DNA of 64,000 nt from Tragulus kanchil. Taxonomy: Eukaryota; Chordata; Mammalia; Artiodactyla; Tragulidae. The translations under genes and the position numbers were made by a program. Below the pieces are notes generated by a model, which saw only the letters and a list, made by a program, of their open reading frames with translations, made no database searches and had not been told where the DNA came from. The stretch covers positions 38,162,170 through 38,226,169 of the forward strand of contig JAIOJX010000001.1 of the NCBI GenBank assembly GCA_022376925.1, written 5' to 3'. Below are positions 11,951 to 25,560 of the stretch, one piece after another; the stretch's first letter is position 1, and the number at the start of each line of letters is the position of its first letter.

Positions 11951-13364
11951 TAAGTGTGCATTGCTGGCCTGACCAGGCACAGTGCTTGGCCCAGGGCTGG
12001 GCGCGGGTCTGCCCAGTGGTGCTCAGAGGTTCAGCAGAAGCTCGCCCAATTAGGGTTAGGGTATTTGGAAGCTGTGGGTGGAGAGCTGAAACTTGTAAAC
12101 TGTTTGGTTTACAAGATCAGGTCTGGCCTCGCACTGCAGGCTTCTGGCAAAGGAAATGAATGGCGTGCGTGCCCGGAAAAGTAAGCCTCTTCCAGTTCCA
12201 CTGTTGGCAACAGCCATCAGCATCACCCTGACGGGCGTGCGTGTAGCTTTCAGACTGATCTGCTGTTCCCTTTGCCTGAACACAAGTCCAGGGAGTGGAG
12301 GATGAGGGAGTTTTATAAGATTCTCTGGAAAGGAAAATTACTCCATTTTCATTTTCCTTGAGTACTATTTTTAGCTGTTTTTAAAAATCTTTTACAACAC
12401 AAACAAGACTATAGTATGTGGGAACCATGAGGTAATTTCCCTATTGTTAGATCATTACAAGTGTATTGTGTTTGATTATGGACTCTGCAGCCAAGGACGT
12501 AGGAACTTTGAAGGGTGTTTTTCCCTTAAAGCGTTTTTTTTTTTTTTTAAAGGTACAGTGTACTGGAGTTTTAAGAACTGTTATAAAAGCAGTACATGCT
12601 CCATATGGGAAACATAGAGAAAAGTAAGAAATGGACAGTCCCCTGCAGAAGCCACAGATATTTGGATGTATTTCCTTCCTTTCCTTTTCTCCCACATGGG
12701 TTTTTGTTTTCTCTTTGTTGTAGACAGTCATGGCAAGGATACATTTGGTGGCTCTCAGAGTTTATCTCACCACTGCTCACATGTTGGGTGTTTAAGTTGC
12801 TTAGGGGTTGTCTGAGTAGCCACAAAGGTGAACAAAGGGTGAGAGAGCTCACATACCACATCCTCCGAGAAGCTGGCCTTGTTCACCTCCAGCCAGGGCT
12901 TCTCTCTCTCCCTGAAACACTGAGCTCACACACTGCCTTCCTTTCATATGGCACACCATAGTGAACAAGAGTGCCACACCTTCCTCAGCGCTTGTACACA
13001 ACCTCCTTGTGGGCAGGCTCTGTGTCACGCGTGTCTCTGCAGCCCAGTGTGATGCTTCATATTTGTTGAATGAAAGAATGACTAGTGAATGACCAGAAAT
13101 ACCTCATCTTGGAAAAGATTTCTAGGTAAAAGGCAGTCACATCTAAAAACTGGTTTCCACACAGGAAAGAATATTCTGCAAATCCTGAGAGGATTACCCT
13201 GTTTCTGTTAAAGGGCAGAATGAGAATAAATAGATGTAAGCTAGAACATGGACGACTGAACTTAGCTCTGTAGAAGTGGAAGCGTCCAGTGTATTTTATT
13301 TTCTTTTTTTCATGGAAGCTCACCTGTTTTTGATTGTGTAGGTGTGATTCTGACCCATGGATAG

Positions 13365-13619
<255 letters not shown>

Positions 13620-15078
13620 TAATAGTTCTGTGCCTTGAGGACTCAGTCGATTAGAACACAGAATGAATGGAACCAGAGTCATGTGGTTTGGTTTCCTGTG
13701 GGTCTGTTAGCTTCATTACAGAGGGTAAAAAAATTCCATCTCATGTCTTTGTATTCTACCCCTGAGCCATCTTCTGGTAAAAGGGTTCCATTTGACATAA
13801 GTTAGACCAGGCGAATGAATGCAGATGGCGCCAGCACTTCTGCTAAAATAGCTCGGGGTTGGAGCTGCAATAGGTAGGACAGGATTGTGCTCTGACATGT
13901 AGACGGCAGTACATCTTTGCTCTTCACTGCTAACATTCATGAGCCCAACCTACTGACAGAAAAAGACAGCCCACTCAGGTAACCCTTCAGCTCAGCAGTT
14001 CAGGGTCAGACACATATAGGTAGCTGTCTGGACAGTGAAAACTTAGCACTGGACATTCCTGAATGCTGGAGCTAGCCCTGTTTAGCTCACTCTCATCTTA
14101 TTGATTTGAAAGATGGGTACATAACCAAAAAAAGGCTTCAAGGTTTCAGAAACCTCTAAGAAGTTTCTGTTGGGAAAATTCTCAACTAATGGGAGTATAT
14201 TTCAGGACGATCTCACACAGTGTCGTGAGTGGGCAGCAAGGCACATAACATATGGGTCTCAGGGTCCCCATGTGTAAGATAATGCACTTGGGGAAAAAAA
14301 TAGCTCTACAATTATCAGTTTCCAGGAACAGAATGCATTGTAGACTATTCCCTGAAGACACCAGTCCAATGAGCGTCTGTGGCCAAAAAGATAACAAAAT
14401 GTAGGGCCCCAGAAACAAAACAGCTCAAGTCACTGAGACGATTACAAAAGCATGGTGTGTCTCTGCCACAAATATTTCATCAAGTTCCTAGCATATTAAG
14501 AACAGCGTGGATGATAGGAAAAGTTTCCAAGAAGAACAATGATAATGAAATGACCAAGTGAACTGAGGTGCCTCTGTAGAGAAGGCAAAAAAAGGCAGCT
14601 TCAAAAACTGAAAGCTAAGAGGAAATAATATGATATAAAGTAAGGTAAGGAAGTTATGTGTTAATAAAACCACAAAATATCTCAGATTCTGGATTCCATA
14701 AACATGCACCACTCTTTAAAGTTTCAAAAAGGCAGCTGTGGAAAGAGGTAAAGGAAAGTAGTGAATAGTAAAATGTAAGGAACCCATCCCTCCCCAGATG
14801 TAGTGTGGTATAAATACATGATAAAATTTTTAAAAAGTATAGATCGCCATATGCATAGTGGCTTGTTAAGGAGAAGTAAAAGCTGTTTGGGGTAATCATG
14901 CTTTCTCACAATTATCGCCAGCTGCCCTAGGAGATGACAAATCAGTTTGGTATTTCTCTTGCCACCAGGTTCTTTGGTTGGCATGAAAGCTCAGTGTCTT
15001 AGAGAAAATGCCAGAAATAATTCTGCCCCACCAGTCTTGACAGTCCTTTGAGTGAACACCTTCTCTCTCCTTCCTCAG

Positions 15079-15203
15079 GAGTGATTTGGGCCCCGATGTT
15101 GGCTATGAAGCAATTGGTCTGGTGGACAGTAGCTTGCCCACAGTTGGTGTTTTTGCAAAAGCAACTGAACAGGACACCCCCAAATCTGCCACAGAGCAGT
15201 CAG
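15079..15203 (+). CDS. AIFM1: AIFM1 coding exon 14 (residues 483-524)
   Basis: 125-nt exon between CCTCAG (to 15078) and GTAAGG (15204). The first base completes W483. [18 protein letters not shown] follows, placing E493 (an active-site residue; E493V causes human Cowchock syndrome) correctly. It then runs [18 protein letters not shown] and ATEQS, the start of the AIF-specific C-terminal insertion that is remodelled when NADH binds. It ends one base into Gly525. Confidence 0.95.
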
Positions 15204-15651
15204 GTAAGGAAGCCCAGCCATGTCTCTTAGAAGAGTGTTGAAGAGCTGTGGTCCAAATCCTCCTGAACAAGGGCTTTCTGTATTGGCCAGAGGGAATGGT
15301 CAGTGAAAGCCTCGCTTCATGGTGTGCTTTAAAATAGACCAAACCCAAAGCCCCCACTCTTTAGTGGTCTGGGAGCCAGTGAAATCAGGTATCCTGGTCA
15401 GAGAATAGGCAGATACTGTGGGTATCGTCTTAGACTCTGGACGGTAGGTAACTCTACGACTCTGGACGTCTAGTTTGTCCTGGGAAACTAGGAAGAGTGA
15501 TGTGATAAAGAAAACCTGAACTCTTTCAATGACTTTTTTTTTTTTTTTTTTGCTTCCTGCTGATCCAAAGAAGTAGGCCTGAGAAGCTTAGTTTGGGGCC
15601 TGCTCTCCTCCTTGGGTCGTGGCCAGTGAAGAGCTGGGCTGAGTAGTTCTT

Positions 15652-15862
15652 CCATACTCAGTCAGTCAGTCATGGCTGACTCTTTGCAACCCCTCTAGGA
15701 CCGTAGCCCACTAGGCTCCTCTGTCCATGGAATTCTCCCAGCAAGAACAGTGGAGTGGGTTGCCATGCCCTTCTCCAGGGGATCTTCCACACCCAAGGAT
15801 CAAACTCACATCTCCTGCCTTAGCAGGCAGATTCTTTACCACTGGGCTGCCTAAGAAGCCCA
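15652..15862 (-). mobile_element. Bov-tA SINE (first copy)
   Basis: Antisense Bov-tA: TCAGTCATGGCTGACTCTTT, TCTCCCAGCAAGAACAGTGG, then the tRNA head ending GCTGCCTAAGAAGCCC. It recurs identically at 16842-17052 within duplication no. 3. Confidence 0.85.
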
Positions 15863-16841
15863 ATAGTTCTTGAGCTGCGTCTAATTCCATTTGTCAGATC
15901 TTAATGCCAGGTTATTTATTTATTTATTTTTTAGACGGGAGGCACCTCTTGGAATGAACTTCCCTCCCACACACATCTCTTTCATTAACTCCTAGGCCTC
16001 TTCTCCCTCCCTTTGTGACCTTAACTGAAGTTATTTAACCTCTGTGTCCTCCTGTTAGAGGCATTTTAAGGACAAGTTGCTCTTTAAGAAGGAGAAAGCA
16101 AGACATGATATGCATATGAAGTTGTTGTTCCTGTGTAACCTAACCGGATTACATTATTAACTCTTTAATTTGGACCTCTTCTGGGAAGTGGATCCCAGAG
16201 GGGCATCAGGGACTTAGAAACTCCAGGTCACTACTCTCTCCACTGGGCAGTTTTACCAGAAGCCTGGTTCTCAGACGACAAAGTAACCCTCTTCCCAGGC
16301 TGCCACCACCACTCCACCCAGGACGAAACACTTGCACTACAGTTTTTCCATATGGAAGTGCCTTCTGCTTTGGCCAGAGTGTCTCCGACCAAGAGAACTT
16401 TCTGCTCTCGTGGCACTGTTGTCTCTGCTCTATCTAGTACATTAGCCACTCGCCACATGTGACTCTTTCACACTTGAAATGGGGCCAGTGCAAATGAGGA
16501 ACTGGATTTTACATTTTATTCAGTTTTAACAAAAATCAACTAAACGTCATTTAAACATTAGTGGTCTACATGAATCAGGTATCCTGGTCAGAGAATAGGC
16601 AGATACTGTGGGTATCGTCTTAGACTCTGGACGGTAGGTAACTCTACGACTCTGGACGTCTAGTTTGTCCTGGGAAACTAGGAAGAGTGATGTGATAAAG
16701 AAAACCTGAACTCTTTCAATGACTTTTTTTTTTTTTTTTTTGCTTCCTGCTGATCCAAAGAAGTAGGCCTGAGAAGCTTAGTTTGGGGCCTGCTCTCCTC
16801 CTTGGGTCGTGGCCAGTGAAGAGCTGGGCTGAGTAGTTCTT

Positions 16842-17052
16842 CCATACTCAGTCAGTCAGTCATGGCTGACTCTTTGCAACCCCTCTAGGACCGTAGCCCA
16901 CTAGGCTCCTCTGTCCATGGAATTCTCCCAGCAAGAACAGTGGAGTGGGTTGCCATGCCCTTCTCCAGGGGATCTTCCACACCCAAGGATCAAACTCACA
17001 TCTCCTGCCTTAGCAGGCAGATTCTTTACCACTGGGCTGCCTAAGAAGCCCA
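16842..17052 (-). mobile_element. Bov-tA SINE (second copy from duplication no. 3)
   Basis: Identical to 15652-15862, 1190 nt downstream. It is the same insertion present twice through the duplication, not an independent one. Confidence 0.85.
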
Positions 17053-18130
17053 ATAGTTCTTGAGCTGCGTCTAATTCCATTTGTCAGATCTTAATGCCAG
17101 GTTATTTATTTATTTATTTTTTAGACGGGAGGCACCTCTTGGAATGAACTTCCCTCCCACACACATCTCTTTCATTAACTCCTAGGCCTCTTCTCCCTCC
17201 CTTTGTGACCTTAACTGAAGTTATTTAACCTCTGTGTCCTCCTGTTAGAGGCATTTTAAGGACAAGTTGCTCTTTAAGAAGGAGAAAGCAAGACATGATA
17301 TGCATATGAAGTTGTTGTTCCTGTGTAACCTAACCGGATTACATTATTAACTCTTTAATTTGGACCTCTTCTGGGAAGTGGATCCCAGAGGGGCATCAGG
17401 GACTTAGAAACTCCAGGTCACTACTCTCTCCACTGGGCAGTTTTACCAGAAGCCTGGTTCTCAGACGACAAAGTAACCCTCTTCCCAGGCTGCCACCACC
17501 ACTCCACCCAGGACGAAACACTTGCACTACAGTTTTTCCATATGGAAGTGCCTTCTGCTTTGGCCAGAGTGTCTCCGACCAAGAGAACTTTCTGCTCTCG
17601 TGGCACTGTTGTCTCTGCTCTATCTAGTACATTAGCCACTCGCCACATGTGACTCTTTCACACTTGAAATGGGGCCAGTGCAAATGAGGAACTGGATTTT
17701 ACATTTTATTCAGTTTTAACAAAAATCAACTAAACGTCAATTTTGAATTAATGTCCATTAGAATACCTATATGTGACTAGGAGCTACTGTACTGACCGTG
17801 TAGCTCTAGGATGTTTCTCAGAGGACAAGAGCAAGTCTTCAAAAAAGATACCAGGAAATAGCTGTAGTATAAATGTAAAATGAGATAGGAAGTTTGGGGT
17901 CGGACTGACCCAGTGCCCAGGAGCTGGCAAAGAAGAGCTTTTGTTGGCTCCGTCCATGGAGAGGGGCAGGAGAAGGCCAGTGATCACTGAGGCGGCACAG
18001 AAAAACAAATCATCTAGGAGCAGCTTGAAGCAGGTGCTGAAAGATACTTGCCTTCTAGAATTTCGAAGCACATAATAACTGACTTTGTTTTGTTTTAACT
18101 TTACGTGTTTGTTTTGGGGGCTGGCCACAG

Positions 18131-18327
18131 GCACTGGTATCCGATCAGAGAGCGAGACAGAGTCCGAAGCCTCGGACATCCCCGTTCCTCCCAGCAGCCC
18201 TGCAGTCCCCCAGGCCCCCGCCCAAGGGGAGGACTACGGCAAAGGTGTCATCTTCTACCTCAGGGACGCAGTGGTGGTAGGGATTGTGCTGTGGAACATC
18301 TTCAACCGGATGCCGATAGCACGGAAG
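18131..18327 (+). CDS. AIFM1: AIFM1 coding exon 15 (residues 525-590)
   Basis: 197-nt exon between CCACAG (to 18130) and GTAGGT (18328). It contains the acidic, Pro-rich PEST-like loop ([13 protein letters not shown] and the following PPSSP) and then [18 protein letters not shown] and [17 protein letters not shown]529, R584, R589 and K590 sit at their human positions; R589 and K590 belong to the poly(ADP-ribose)-binding motif. The loop around 540-556 is the least conserved part. Residue 571 is Ala, where I recall Lys in human. Confidence 0.95.
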
Positions 18328-18621
18328 GTAGGTCCTGGCAGAGCTGTGAGAGGAAGATGGGGTGTGGGTGGAAGCTGCTCCTGTTAATTTGTCATGTGCC
18401 CTGCCACGCACTGCCCCCGCCCCGCCCCCCGGGTCAGCCTGGGCCTGAGCAGAGCAGAGTGTCGCCTTGCCTCAGGAATGTTTCTTTTTCACTCAGGACA
18501 TGGTTGGGTGGCCTGGGTGTTGCCACATGCTCACTTGGGCTTTGCAGAAAGCCATTCCCACAACTCCCACCCGGTGTGGAGTGGGGGCGGGCCCAGCCCA
18601 CGCACAGACGGAGTGAGTTAG

Positions 18622-18717
<96 letters not shown>

Positions 18718-18912
18718 CGCCCCGCCCTGTGGAGCAGGCAGGCCCTTGGCTGTCCCTGAGAACAGCTTGGATGGGTAAAGAGCATTTTTTACTCTGCAGA
18801 CTTCCTCTGTATATGTATGAGTGCGAATGACCAAGACCTTTGTGAATATTTCAACCATGTAGGCAAATTCTTAATGTTAGCAATGTTAAATAAAACCTGA
18901 TTCTTCTAAATT
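18718..18912 (+). terminator. AIFM1: AIFM1 3' UTR and polyadenylation signal
   Basis: A short 3' UTR follows the stop codon. A canonical AATAAA is at 18889-18894. Cleavage is expected 15-25 nt later, near 18910; the TTCTTCTAAATTC stretch and a T-rich downstream element fit that. No second polyA signal is needed. Confidence 0.8.
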
Positions 18913-21900
18913 CAATTCTCTTTTTGAAAGGGAATGAGTGGGTGAAGGTAGGAAAGCTGTGTGTGTAAGCGCACCATCTTCCTCAGCCTCCTACTCCCTA
19001 CTCCCAGCTTCATACTCAGCTTCTTTCACTTCCCTGAACTTCTCCCTCACCCACCAGACCTCTCTGTCTGGACATGCTGTGGCCTCTGCCCCTAGCACTG
19101 GCTCCCCTCCCCTCCTCTCGAGAAGCTCGCCATCTCTGAAGACTTTTCCTGATCCTCCAAAGCCTGTTCCTTGCTTACATGTCCCCTGGCTGCTCTGCAG
19201 CTTCCTGGAAGCCAGAACCATGACTTTCCTGTCTCACTCCTGGTCCTCTCTCCAGAACTAAGCGCACACATAAGCACGTGCACTCCACTCTGCTCTTCCT
19301 GGGAGAACCCCTCTGTGCACCCCTGGCCCAGAACTGAATTGATCCTAGGAGGGGAGGCCAGAAAAGACATTTATTGCAAACAGAAACAGGTTCGGAGACT
19401 TGTTGCTTCAGGGCTAAGCTTGGAGTCTGACTCATGGAGGGATCTTGTTCCGCTCGCTGTCCTCAAACTAGACATCTGCCCCCCTCCACCCCTTTTATCT
19501 CAAATAGGCTTATAGGCATGCCTCACCTTACAGCTGATTTCCTGGGAAGAGAAGTCAAAGTTTCATAAATCAAATCGTCTTTTACATCTGAATTGCTTAA
19601 CTTTTAAAAATCAAGTCTTATTTCTATTAAGAGGAAAGTTTTACTGCTTTCGAGAGTCCTATTGGGAATCTTTTCTAAAGAGAAAGTGATTACCAGGCTG
19701 GATTTTGTTTTCAATATTGAGTTTGTATAAAGGGAGTAGCAACTATAATGAAATTCCTTCTGAACCCTAGAACAGGATACATGTCCACTGGAAGAGTTAA
19801 CTGCGCTAGAACAGCTTCTCAGCATATGTGTGTACATGTTTAGTGGAATACGATCAAGGCATGACATATCTAAATCTGTAGGTAGAAAACTCCTAGTATT
19901 CTGTGAAATAGGACTTATTAAACAGTAATTGCTGCTTAAAGATGATGGTGCCAAGATGCTCAGATCCTGAAGTGTTTCACAAATCATTTTTTAAAAAGAT
20001 CAAATTGTGATTTGCTTTGTTTTACTGGGAGGTGCAGTTTAGTCTAATTCTTTGACAGCTGTCATCCTTGCATGGAGTGTCATAATAACTCAGTTAACTA
20101 AAACGAAAGGATATGTTCTTCTATTCAGTGTTCACTGAGGGCCTCTATGAGCCAGGTAGATGGCAGAATCGGAAGGTGGAGAGAACATGGCCACTTCTCT
20201 TAAGGAGCTGCTGGTGTCCATGAGGAAAGCAGACATATGAACCTGAAGCGTGACATAGTTAGTTGTGTCCACAGGAAGATACAAAAGGCGCGTAGACGTG
20301 CCAGGAGTGGAGATCAGCCAGAGCCCCCATCCTTTGTCAATCACTGCTGCTGGGTCACTGGCTAAAGCATCACTCGGTCCAGGCCCCACCATCCTCCGTG
20401 CTGTGGAGCAACGTACACTGACTCCCTGTTCCCAGTCCCATCAAGTCCGAAGCCTCCCGTGGTGCTCCCGACCTCAGCTCACTCTGCCCCGCGGGCCTCC
20501 TTCGCATGTGCATGCACACATGCCTATGAATATCTGCTTTATTGCCACCTTTAAACTTTTGTTTGTGTTCTTCACATCTGAAACACCACCCCTATTCCTT
20601 TCTACATATCTAAATCCTGCTCATCTTTCAAGGCCTGGATGAAATCCCACCATAGTGATGGTGTGCCAGTTGAACTAGTGCCTGCACATTATTTCACCTC
20701 TGAACTTCAGTTTCACTTAATGCCTTTGAACTTGATTGTTCTTTAAGTTGGTCTCTGCATTGTTAGTGTTCACCCCCTAAATTGACTGTAAACTCTCCCA
20801 GAGCAGAGACTATTTCCTCAGGATGGGTACAACATTTCCCACTCCCAAAAACCCTAGCAGAGTGCTGACCAAGTCCTTGGTCCTTGCTTGGTTGGATGGT
20901 GCTCGATAACAGGGCTTATTCTAAAAGGGAGCCTCTGCCTTGTGGCCTCAGTTCTCTGTAATCCAGATTATCACACCCCAGTTACTTCCCCCACTGCTGC
21001 AGCTTGCCACTTAGCCCAGGATGCATTTCATCTGTCTAGGCCCCCAAGGATTACAAGGAACAATTCCAAGGACCAATTTCTGACAACAGACGAGCAGTGC
21101 CGACTGAGGTTTGGCCCTCGATAGCTGGCCTGTGATTAGCTGGGTCACAGCACAATGCAGTACAGGGTTGGTCACACCCTGCAAAGTTGGGGCTCTGCCA
21201 ACATATCAGGCTTTCGGGGCTCACCCACTTGACTTCAGCCTTGCTGCTCTTTGCCATTTTACGAATAACATCTGATGGTATCTCGGCCCCACTTCAGGAT
21301 GGTGCTACTGTTTGCCTGGCTGCCTATGAGGCCCAGCAAGAAATGTCCTCCTGCTTTAGCTGGAGAGATGGACCTGAGGGCAGGAAGTGTGTTTGATTGG
21401 AAAGGGGTCAGAGTTAGCCTCTTAGTGAAGGATGAGGTCAACATGTGGACTTCTTTGTTGTTCTCATCAGCAGGGCCTGTTTTGGAGACAAGAGGCTTAG
21501 CGCAGAGAAGAATGGGGGTGGGAACCCACAGTGACCTAGTGCAGGCTGCTTCCTTGAAGGAAAACCAGCAGCTCCTCCAGAGACCCGTTTATACAACGGA
21601 ACTCTCCCCTCCCTTCCACCACTACCCCTTCCCGTTCCCGCTTCTCGCAGCTTTGGCTGCCACAATATCCCTCTGCCCCTCCCAGACTCCACCTGAAGCC
21701 AGGCACCCTTGCTGCCAGAGAGATTGATTGCTGGCGCCTGATCCCCCAGTGCCCTGTGCTCTGGGCAGAGGGAGAGTCCTGGCGGGCCGAGAGGTGAAGT
21801 AAAACTGCCTCTGGCCTCTTTCCCATCATATCAGGGAATTTCTGGCGGGCACGGACACATATAAACAAAACCACACACAGAGACACACAGCCCAGGCCAG

Positions 21901-24640
21901 TGATGACGTTTCCCTGCCTGGCTGGTTCTACAGATGGGTGTGACTGGGTCAGAGTACAGGGAGGGTCTGAATATTTAAATACTGGACTGCCAAGCCCCAG
22001 TTGGAAAAAAGGGATCATCTCAAAATGAACATTCTGAGATACAGAAACACAGCCCCAGACACCTGGAAGCTGGCCTGGGACTGTCAGCAAGGCCTTGGTG
22101 TCGCTAAAAACTGACTTAGTACTCCCTCCTAGGCCTGGGTGTGCTGTCGAACGTAAACAGGTTCATGGGACATGAGCCGCATACGAGGCCACCCTGACCA
22201 TGGTGGACGGAGCCAAAAACAAAACTACTCCAGAATCCTGTGTGAACACGGGTGAAAAAAGGAACAGTGCCCAAACCACAGAAATGAACAAACACCACCC
22301 TGTATCCTGGCTAATCTAAGGGACTGCTGCTTCCTTACCAATTACGGATTAAGCCTCACTCCAGCCTGCCCTCCTATTGGATACGATTTGCTTAATAAGA
22401 CGCTTCCTGACAGCATCCAACTCAGAGTAAGGCCTGGCTTCCTTAACCCCTCCCCAAATCCCTCAGCCCGGCCTGAATTCTACAAGTCCTTCCCAGCAGA
22501 GGCCCACCGTGAGTTTTGCCTCGTCTCATACTTTCTGGAAGACCTTACCTGGTCCCAGTGGAGCTTCCAAGGTCTGTGTCAGCTCGAAAAGCCCAGGAGT
22601 CGCATCTGGTGTCTGAACCAAGGTTCTCGGGCAGGTTCCCACCTGCACTGTCTTGCCATTTGCAGCACAGCACTGAGATGCTTCTGGAGGAAGCAACCCT
22701 GCTTGGAGGTTGAATTTACAAATACATATACACACACTTGTAAATGGATTTATTGGTCAAGTAGCAAACAGACTATGTACCTTACTGCATGCAAGGGACA
22801 ACAGGCTCTGGAGATAAGAATATGAGAAACATCCAGTCCCTGCCCTCTGGCTTTACGACCGAGTGGCAGACTGACAGGCGGTTGAGCAGAACCATCAGTC
22901 CACAGAGGTGCTGGGAGTCTGATGTGTGAGTTCACATCAGATCTTCATCACTCCTCGGATTACTGTTCCGCTTCCATCTAGTCCGGGCCTTTCTTCCACT
23001 GACCGAATCACGGTTTTTCCTCCATTCGCTTCTCGTGTCTGCTGTCATCTCTAGGAACAGAACATGTTTACTTAACTGAATACAGGGGATGAAGCTGCCA
23101 GTCTCCTTGCCCAAGGAGTTCACTCCTCATTTTTCCTCAGCCCGTTCCCTTTCTCTCCTTCTTCTCCCACTTGTTTTCCTTCTTGTGTTTCTTCTTCAGG
23201 TTCTGGGTCCCCTACCCGTGTGTTTCCCTCCTGCAGCTGGGGAGCACAGCAGAAGGTGTGCTCTTCAGGATCTGTGTCTCAGCTATGATACCCAGGCCTG
23301 AACCACCTGGAGCAGCTGCTTTCCTAGGTCTCGGCAGCTTAATCTGTAAAATGAAGGGAACAGATCATCTCTCCACCCTCAGCTCTAACCTCCTGTGTGT
23401 GCATGGAAAAGTCAGGTGCTCACCCAAGACTTTCTTCATCTTTCCATGCACTCAGCTGCCTTCTCATCTCCAAGGTCTAGAGCAGATGCTAATGGGACCC
23501 AAAGCCCTTGGCAGAGGTTTCCCCACATTGCCTCAACTGTCCCTTTGACTCAATAGATGCTTTTTCTTTGTTTCAGTTTGAGACTTATGACTTAGCAAGT
23601 TACATCTAGGCCCTTAGAAATGGTTTCCTTTCTTATTTGCTCCCCATGGAGCATTTGACAGCCTTAAAACTGTGCTCCATGAAAGGTGGCATCCTTAGCT
23701 CCTAAAAAAAAAAAAAAAAAAAGCTAGCTTCAAGCCCAGAATTGCCCCAGGAAGACTTTATGGTGAGACCATTCACAGCCATGATCCTAGCACACATATT
23801 CCTCCCCAACCACTCAGTGGCTCCCAATCCCCAACAAATACACCCTGCAGAGCTGGCCCGTGACGAGGCACCATAACCAGGCAGCTTTCAACTTGAGGCT
23901 GAGATAATGAGCTCAGAAAACCCCCTTCATACCACATGAGCCCCAAATCCCAAGACGCTCGTATGCCCCTTTTGCTCTTAAGTCCATTGCCGTTTCCACA
24001 TTGGTCATGGCCTGGGCAGAGCCTCGCCCCAAAGTGCAGAGACAAGTGGGCCAGGAAGTTTGCAAGCTCTTACTGTAGAGACAAAAGGAGACTGCATACA
24101 GGAAAAGGAAGAAAATCAGCACTGTGATTTGCTGGTTGGGAAAGGATGCTTAAGGATCTCTGTCCTTCCAGAGGGAAAGGGGAGTTTTAGGTGTTTCAGA
24201 ACAGGCCTGCAGAGCCCTACCAACTTGAAACCTTCCCTGGCCCAGGCCCAAGGTCCTCTGCCACCTTTGTTGAGACTAGTATCCCATCTGCCACTCCAGT
24301 GGAAGCCCTCAAACTAGTGGCACAATGCGGGGGCAGAGACTCGTGGTGAAAACAGCGAACCCTTGGCCTCAAAGTCACCGCCACCTCAACCAGATACAAA
24401 CTGGGACAATGCCAAGTCCTAGGAGGAAGGCCAGGAACTTGATCAGTTTAATGCCCTGGTTGAGGGCAGCTCAAGGCTCAGAGCACTTCAGGTTTAACCC
24501 CTTGGTGGCGCCAGCCCTTGTGTTGGCATGTTCCCCAGAACCGGAGGTTCCGAAGAAACCTCAGCGTCCAAGCGAACTCCCCAGCCCGTTCTGAAGCCCC
24601 GAGGCGCACTGTGGGAGATGGATAATTGCAAAAGGACAAG
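18913..24640. other. Intergenic DNA, AIFM1 to first CpG island
   Basis: No coding exon, RNA gene or young SINE was recognised. There are only low-grade ancient repeat traces and a 19-nt poly(A) run at 23702-23720. The open frames here are short, lack start or splice context and overlap on both strands. Confidence 0.6.
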
Positions 24641-24689
24641 CTAATGGGAGAACCTGATGGCAGTTTTGCCCAAAGTTGCAAAAAGTGCA

Positions 24690-25560
24690 CTTCTCTTCCG
24701 GGCAGCCCCCATGCTCCCCAGAAGAGCGCGGCGGGGCGGACGGGGGTCGAGCGCGGAGGTCTCCACGGGGACTCCCGCCGGCCACTCCTCTCCGAGATGC
24801 CCCGACGGGTCCTTCCCTGGGAGTCCGGAACCGCCCCTGCTCGCCCGACGGGGTGCGAAGAAGCAGGAGCAGCAAAGAAGGGATTGCGGGGAAGTTTTAA
24901 GGGGTGTGCCAGGGAGGGGGAGGATTCTCATGAGTCAGCGGATCGCGCACGGTGTGACTTCACTGCTTCGCGAGAAGAGGCGCCCCGGGGCAGGAGGCTG
25001 CTCCGAGTGCAGCCGCAGGAGTGGAAGGTCCAAGCACTAGGTGGGGCACGGGACGGGGCTCGGGGCTGGCCAGGCCGTTCCAGGCCGGGGCGGCGCGAGG
25101 AGGCCGCTGGCGAGCGGGGGAGCGATCGCGGCAGCGGAGCCAACCACTCCTCCGCCCGCCCAGCCCCGTGTTCCCTCCTCTGCCCTAGACGTGGCTCGCG
25201 TTCCGTCTGCAGGTGGCGCTGCAGAGGCACTCTGGGCGCGCTGCTAGAGGTCGGTGTGGGGAAGCTCGGGCCCCCACCGGGAGCCCGTGCGGGGCAATGG
25301 GAAGGCTGGAGGGGCCGCAACAACCCCCACTGTCTGGCGCTCCCATCTGATCAGCGGCAGAGTCCGGAGAGCCTATCTGCTGCGCTAGCGTCCAGGCGTG
25401 GGGCCGCCTAGTGCGCGCTTCTTTGGGGTCCCTTGGGCCGCCTCCTGGGCCCTCGCAGAGCTTGGGGAGACGCCTCCAGCTAAGGGATCGCGGTTTAGGG
25501 GCAGCGTTTCCTCTCCAGGGACGGCGCTCTTGACCTGAGGGCAGTAGAATGGAAACTCTG
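24690..25560. promoter_or_regulatory. CpG island in the AIFM1-ELF4 intergenic region
   Basis: Abrupt GC- and CpG-rich block containing GCGGCGGGGCGGACGGGGGT, GAGCGATCGCGGCAGCGGAG and an AP-1-like ATGAGTCAGC at about 24930. It is isolated from the main island 9 kb downstream. It could be an upstream alternative ELF4 promoter, a non-coding RNA promoter or an enhancer; sequence alone does not decide. Confidence 0.6.

Larger units (their letters stand above)
15383..17739 (+). repeat. 1.2-kb direct duplication no. 3 (period 1190)
   Basis: 15383-16549 recurs at 16573-17739 after a 23-nt filler (TTTAAACATTAGTGGTCTAC plus three bases). It lies wholly in the intron between AIFM1 exons 14 and 15 and carries a Bov-tA, so that SINE also appears twice. 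The copies look identical. Confidence 0.92.

Noticed and set aside
24626..25411. 261-codon frame in the upstream CpG island
   Set aside because: Same GC effect; overlapping frames on both strands and no family resemblance.
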